Shown piece by piece: positions 59,301 to 64,000 of a stretch of 64,000 nt of DNA. The translations under genes and the position numbers were made by a program. Numbering within the stretch: the first letter of the stretch is position 1; the number at the start of each line of letters is the position of its first letter. Under the pieces are notes generated by a model. That model saw only the letters and a list, made by a program, of their open reading frames with translations. It was not told the DNA's origin and made no database searches. This DNA comes from Ascidia mentula (taxonomy: Eukaryota > Chordata > Ascidiacea > Phlebobranchia > Ascidiidae), in contig OX387200.1 in assembly GCA_947561715.1 (NCBI GenBank), positions 3,598,501 to 3,662,500 on the forward strand, written 5' to 3'.

Positions 59301-61975
59301 CATGTGCAGGTTTAAGTCTTGGTATATATAAAAAAACAACCATAAGATTAAACATTTGTTTTATGAACCGTGCTGTTCACTAGCTGAACCATCTATTTTA
59401 AAGTGAACACACTGTTTGAAAAAGGAAATATTGTTGTGAAAAAAGTACTAACACATTTTATAACAGCAGTCTATGCAGATATGTCCTATTTGATGATTGG
59501 AAAAAGATGGTTTAGTTAAAAAATTCAAAATTATTTTGGCATCCAAACACCATCAAGTGACTTTGTTACCTGCAGCTCATGGCTTTCGTTACTGTTCTGC
59601 TTTAATCTTTTTTCGACTGACTCGAATGCAGTGATGAACAGCTTCTGTGACTGGACCATGTTTTCTTTTGTGATATGTAGAGGGCAGTACACAAAGTACG
59701 GGTCTGTTTCACTTTAAACAAAATATTAAAGTTAAAGTATCCAAAAATGTTAAAGCAAACTTTACATCTGTTTAGATTTTATTTGTGGTATTAAACACAT
59801 AAAGGTTGTGTTTTTCCTTTTTCATCAAAAATATGGCATAGACATTGTCTCCAGAAGTGGAAATGCACCTACCTGTCAATATGGCTGTCATTTTCTGACA
59901 GCAAGCCATACTTCTGGGCACAAGTCACATGGAAAAAACTCTTGCACAGTCCAGCGTCACACTTCACACATATTCCTGACAAGCAAGAAGAGTGTATTTC
60001 AGTCCAAAAGAGTGTAAAAAATAGTGGTGTAATAACAGTCATATCCAGATATTATATCCACAATCAAATCACCTTTCTTGTTAAATCTTTTTCATGAAAC
60101 TAACCTGTTTTTGTCATGGTTGGGTCATCGCATAAAATACATTCTTTTGATCCGTAAAGTTTGGTGTTTAACAATGAAAAATCAATCAAGTTGTTTTCAT
60201 TGTAAATGATGTTGCCTAAAATGTACCTGAAATATATATATATATATATATACGAATATATATAAGAAATTGAGCCAATAAAACAATATGTGTTAGCTAC
60301 AATGTATGTCTGCAAATAAAATCGGTTCATAAAATATTAAAAATACATTCTATGTCTACATGACTAACCTTGCACAAATGACATGACACCAATGTCCATT
60401 TGAAGTCTGCTTCAGGCATCCATCTTGTGTGGCACATAACTCACAATTCTAACCAGAAATAATGTTTGTAAGAGCTTTTAATGTCAAATTTTTTTTTTTT
60501 GAAACCAAATGCTTACATTTGCATTTTGACTGAGACAGGATTCACAAAACCAATGCTTAGTTTTTATCGCACCTGACTTAGCGTCATAGCAACCTAAAAA
60601 AACATTTTATTGTGTTAGGCGAATTAAAACACACGCATAAGAGATTAGAACTTGCCTTGATGTGCAGCTATACCACAACGCTGACATACCAAGAAGTTGG
60701 ACTGTTGGTGGCTACTCAAACATATGCAGCAAATCAAAACAGGTTTGCTAATATGTTTTAGAACCTGTAATGCAACAACGTTTAAATGAAACCATTGAAA
60801 GCATGAACAAAGTTTGCAATGGAGTGCAACTTGTGTATAGCAGGCTGATATAAAATTGATACTCACACTCCGCCTGATGCTTTCCCACTGTCTTGTTACT
60901 TTCTTGAGGTTTTCTGAGAGGTTGTGTTGTGTTCTATTGTGATTTAAGGAAAAACTTGCCGACCCTTGAATGGTCGGTGCTACAACTTCAAGCTTGTGTC
61001 GATGGCGACTTGATGTCCGAGAACGTTTTACTGCAAAACAACACCAGTGTTTAAAACTACCACAATGGTCATTTCAGTACAATCACATTTGTGATACAAG
61101 TGTGGTTGAAATTATTACCGGTTGTGGGGGTGTTGCTTGAATGGGGCTCATCTTCTAAACAGAATATTTACAAGTTATATAACGTGCATGTCTTAAAATC
61201 TTTATTTTGTAGGCATATCAGTTAGGTAAACTATATATATATATGTTTCTTTATTTTCACAAATTGTGTTTGTACAAAAAAAAAAACACAAGGCATGTTG
61301 CCGCTGCTACAAAACATACCAGTAACATGCATGTACATATCACTATAATACTGACATATGTGCTAAACAATATTGACATAATAAAAAGACAAAACAAAAC
61401 AAATTCACAAATGAAACCTTCGGCTGAACTAGATTTGGAGGACTCTGAAGTTTCACTGTTACTTTCCTCATCAGAGCTACTTTCTGCAAAACAAACAGAA
61501 TACAGCTATTTGAAAAGTCATCTTCTTTAAGTTTATATATATATATATACCTGAAACATGCATTGACTTGTCGTCAGTAACTTTGAAGTCACAATCATCC
61601 TCCTCATCTCCATCATCTTCTTCCTGCATCAATCGAAGGATGTTTTCCTCTTGCAGTTTAATCTTCCTTTTCCCGGGACCTCTGCTCACTGAAAAACAAA
61701 TGAACACATAAAAGAATTAAAGTTATAACTGAAAGGTCTGAATAAAGCATACAAAGTTTCGTTTTTACTTCAGCACAACAAAAGTTCCATACATTGTTAT
61801 GTGATATGGCACTGTGCAATGTAGCAACAGAAAATTGAACACCATACAAAATGGTTAATAAAAACAATATTATTGAGCAGCATGCTATGCAAGTTTATTA
61901 CTAACCAATTCTAGGGTGTTTTTTCATACCGTTTTGCAACCAAAACTTACCCATGGATTTGTACATAAAACTCAT
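53313..61975 (-). CDS. PHF14: PHD finger protein 14
   Basis: Twenty-two exons keep phase and predict 1,663 residues: 61975-61951, 61688-61551, 61483-61418, 61154-61119, 61030-60867, 60764-60656, 60593-60517, 60448-60369, 60226-60105, 59975-59873, 59711-59570, 59269-59105, 58698-58498, 58347-58226, 58151-58064, 57910-57726, 57551-57389, 57148-57052, 56971-56345, 56127-55989, 55712-55574, 55316-53313. After an acidic N-terminus come PHD1 (LICCICLSSHQQSNFLVCQRC), the extended PHD (NCELCATQDGC; ECILCDDPTMTKTGICVKCD; FFHVTCAQKYGLLSE), a coiled coil, PHD3 (SCDICRGNNNQHMLIDCGIC) and PHD4 (ACKVCKSEKSVDKMMLCGKC), the PHF14 order. PHF14 reads histone H3 tails in the nucleus. The last exon adds 667 Ser/Thr/Lys-rich residues not found in vertebrate PHF14. 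The intron after exon 6 has a GC donor. Confidence 0.95.
56377..56493 (-). repeat. Three in-frame 39-bp repeats with SUMO consensus
   Basis: Units 56377-56415, 56416-56454 and 56455-56493 differ by one or two bases. Each encodes 13 residues of the pattern KAEVKAEPMSTSN inside PHF14 exon 19. VKAE fits the SUMO acceptor consensus (hydrophobic-Lys-x-Glu), so each unit brings one potential site. Near identity at DNA level points to recent tandem duplication. Confidence 0.9.
60233..60262. repeat. TA microsatellite
   Basis: A run of (TA)n lies in a PHF14 intron near an acceptor. Similar short runs lie near 61228-61241 and 61534-61550, next to the exon 2 donor. Length variation between individuals is likely. 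Confidence 0.8.
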
Positions 61976-63884
61976 CTCCAGGAATTTCCTAATATCCGCC
62001 AACAACAGAACAGCATTTGGAGTTTGTATCTATATACTCATTCACAAATTTCGTGAAATGTTCTGTATGTGCCGACCGTACCGTATATGAGCCCAAGGCC
62101 AGCATGCATACGCACACAATACTGATTATAATCACAAATGTTATTCACAAATCTTAAAAAGAAGAAAAGGGCTTTATTTTGAGTCTGCAAATTAACTTTC
62201 TACAATGGAAACGCTTTACATTTTAAACAACCCTGAAAAAAATTTTCATTCGCGCCTGATTTCTATGTTGTTTTGTTGTCAAGTATGGCAAACTTTTCAT
62301 TGCAACTGGGGTCATGATGTCATGAACGCAATTCCGTGGTTGTTTTTTAGGATCTGTAAGTAGTTAAACCTGCCACTATTAAACAAACATATTATAAGTT
62401 GTGTATTCGGTTAGCCCTTGTATAACTACTGTGAGAAAACTCAATGACCACGGAACGTAAATTTAATTGAATAACCTGATATTAACATAAATTTGTTTTT
62501 GGCCTGAAGAGCAGTTTTTTTTCAGTCAAATGTATTCTACCCAACTTGGCGTACAAGTTTATCAACATACAGAGAGTCTATTGCAGCAAAGCTATTTTCA
62601 GCAAAGCTATTTTCGCAACATATTTTTTTTTAGATCACGATGGAAATATTTTAAATCATTGGCAAAACAAATCTCAAAGAATGGCATTTTTTTCAAAACG
62701 GCGCCCCATACTGTTGCAGTGTGTTGTTTGGACATTTGATTTGGGTGGAGTAGGTTTGGTTCGCATTTAAACATAAACAGTCACAACAATAGATTTTAGG
62801 CCCAAAACATGACGTTTGGAAGTGCAACAATAAATTTTTGTGGTTGTAATACAAAAGTGGCAAGTGCAAGATTTATTAACTGTCGCGTGCAAAACTGTCA
62901 GTCCGCCATGCTTTTTTTTTGTTCTGCCCGAGGAGACGAACACGCTGTGAATCTTGTGGCAGATTTCAGCGATTCTTGTTGTATACCCACAACGATTGGT
63001 TCAGTCAAAAGGAAACCGATTTTGTTCTGCTCATGCAGTGTAAAATTCGTCTGTATTGTAGACGCACGATGTCGTAGAAAATTTTATCTATCCATAAGTT
63101 ACACTGATAACAACATACCAAGACCTGCAACGTTTTGAAATAGATTCTAAAAAAGTTAATTATGACGTCATAAACACGAGGGGTCAAAGATCGAGCTGCA
63201 GTTGATTGTGGCAAAAATACCTCAGACATTGTTCAGTGCAGAGAAATCGTCTGCGGTGCAGCAGAAGACAAGTATTTTCGTGAAAAGATTCTTTAGTGAA
63301 CTACTTATTACATTACACACCATTTTGTGTTAATGAGAAGACATTTTTACCAGTTTCGGGAGTATATCTGAACGATTCTGGTAAGATTTCGATTTGCGAA
63401 GACACGATTCGCACCAACCACGTTTTTCGGTAAATTCTTTCGCAAAAAAAATAATGTAAACATTTTTTGACATCGTTGCTTTATAAATATTGTGTTGAGA
63501 GTCTTTCTATTTAAAAAAAACACAGCATGCCACTTCTAAAACCAATGTCGTGGTGCAGTCATTTTAGATTGAAAAGTTTGTAATTTGCGTTGAGGATTTT
63601 TTTCTCTGATCGTTAATTGCGCTGACAATGCACGGACAAACAACCTTTTTTTGTATGATGATGCATTTGTTAATTTTTTTGGGGGGATATTTTCGCAAAA
63701 GTGTGCGGGTCTACAGGATGTGGTTGTTAAAAATGTAAAATCAATAAATAAGTATTAATTAATATTTTATTTGAAGTTTGTTGCAACACCACAATTTGCA
63801 GCACAAGAATAATGAGAATGAAACTTGGCAGTAAAAAGCATGTTTTCCACCAGCACATTTAAATACAATTTTTTTGTGTTTCAG
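61976..63884. other. Intergenic region between divergent PHF14 and the right-end gene
   Basis: The region holds no supported gene. Short open frames at 62530-63138 show no recognisable similarity. It should contain the PHF14 promoter and that of the gene at 63891. Confidence 0.5.
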
Positions 63885-63890
63885 GAAATA

Positions 63891-63986
63891 ATGGCCTCCC
63901 CACTTAAAAGAAGTTCAAGGACAATCAAAGTCACACAAAAATGGGCGGACAGCAAAAAACAAGAAGAAAGTTTCAGACGAAAAGCT
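63891..63986 (+). CDS. First coding exon of a gene leaving the window
   Basis: An acceptor (gtgtttcag) ends at 63884, six bases before an ATG. The frame reads MASPLKRSSRTIKVTQKWAD and then SKKQEESFRRKA to a donor-like GTATGT at 63987. The peptide is basic and lacks a signal peptide; 32 residues do not identify a family. The gene continues beyond 64000. Confidence 0.7.
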
Positions 63987-64000
63987 GTATGTATATCTAT

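Noticed and set aside
61418-61483. CTGATGA followed by GTGAAAC on the minus strand, resembling a hammerhead
   Set aside because: It lies in a PHF14 coding exon (Ser/Glu-rich), and the sequence between has no stem II. The match is a by-product of codon use.

Overview
The window is animal nuclear DNA. It is AT-rich and holds short, multi-exon genes with ordinary GT-AG introns of about 60-700 bp. Proteins clearly match animal families (SPT5, ZC3H4, PHF14, RPL27A, UBE2J2, cyclophilin, aldo-keto reductases). The compact layout, and AG acceptor-like sites lying 6-36 nt before several start codons, fit a tunicate such as Ciona. That taxonomic call is inference; no marker gene here settles it.

Layout. 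1-9.9 kb is almost gene-free: one possible first coding exon (minus strand), promoter-like sequence and a hAT-type MITE. 10.0-11.7 kb: an intronless gene of an uncharacterised conserved family, then a two-exon cyclophilin, both plus strand. 12.4-18.3 kb, minus: a 12-exon ZC3H4 homologue (predicted 1,132 aa) with one AT-AC (U12-type) intron and a retroposed 3' tRNA half. 22.8-33.6 kb, plus: a 25-exon SPT5 gene (predicted 1,123 aa) whose introns hold two TA-flanked MITEs and a tRNA-headed SINE with a complete hammerhead ribozyme. 34.5-45.7 kb, plus: a tandem array of six intronless aldo-keto reductase copies, four open, one with a single in-frame stop, one with a large internal deletion. 47.1-49.2 kb, plus: a five-exon gene I do not recognise, with an X-box-like site upstream. 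49.7-50.7 kb, minus: UBE2J2. 51.4-53.1 kb, plus: RPL27A. 53.3-62.0 kb, minus: PHF14 (22 exons, predicted 1,663 aa) with a very long C-terminal extension. 63.9 kb, plus: first coding exon of a gene running off the window.

How the genes relate. ZC3H4 (restrains non-productive Pol II transcription) and SPT5 (Pol II elongation factor) lie head to head across 4.6 kb, so two factors of the same process may share a regulatory region. The reductase array seems to have grown from a unit that includes the end of SPT5: pieces resembling the SPT5 last exon and 3' UTR recur between reductase copies. RPL27A and PHF14 converge with about 200 bp between their stop codons; UBE2J2 and RPL27A diverge from about 650 bp.

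The strongest unusual finding is the SINE at 30800-31038 (minus strand). It has exact 15-bp flanking repeats, A and B boxes at tRNA spacing, and a 60-nt type-I hammerhead with every core base and a 7-bp stem I.
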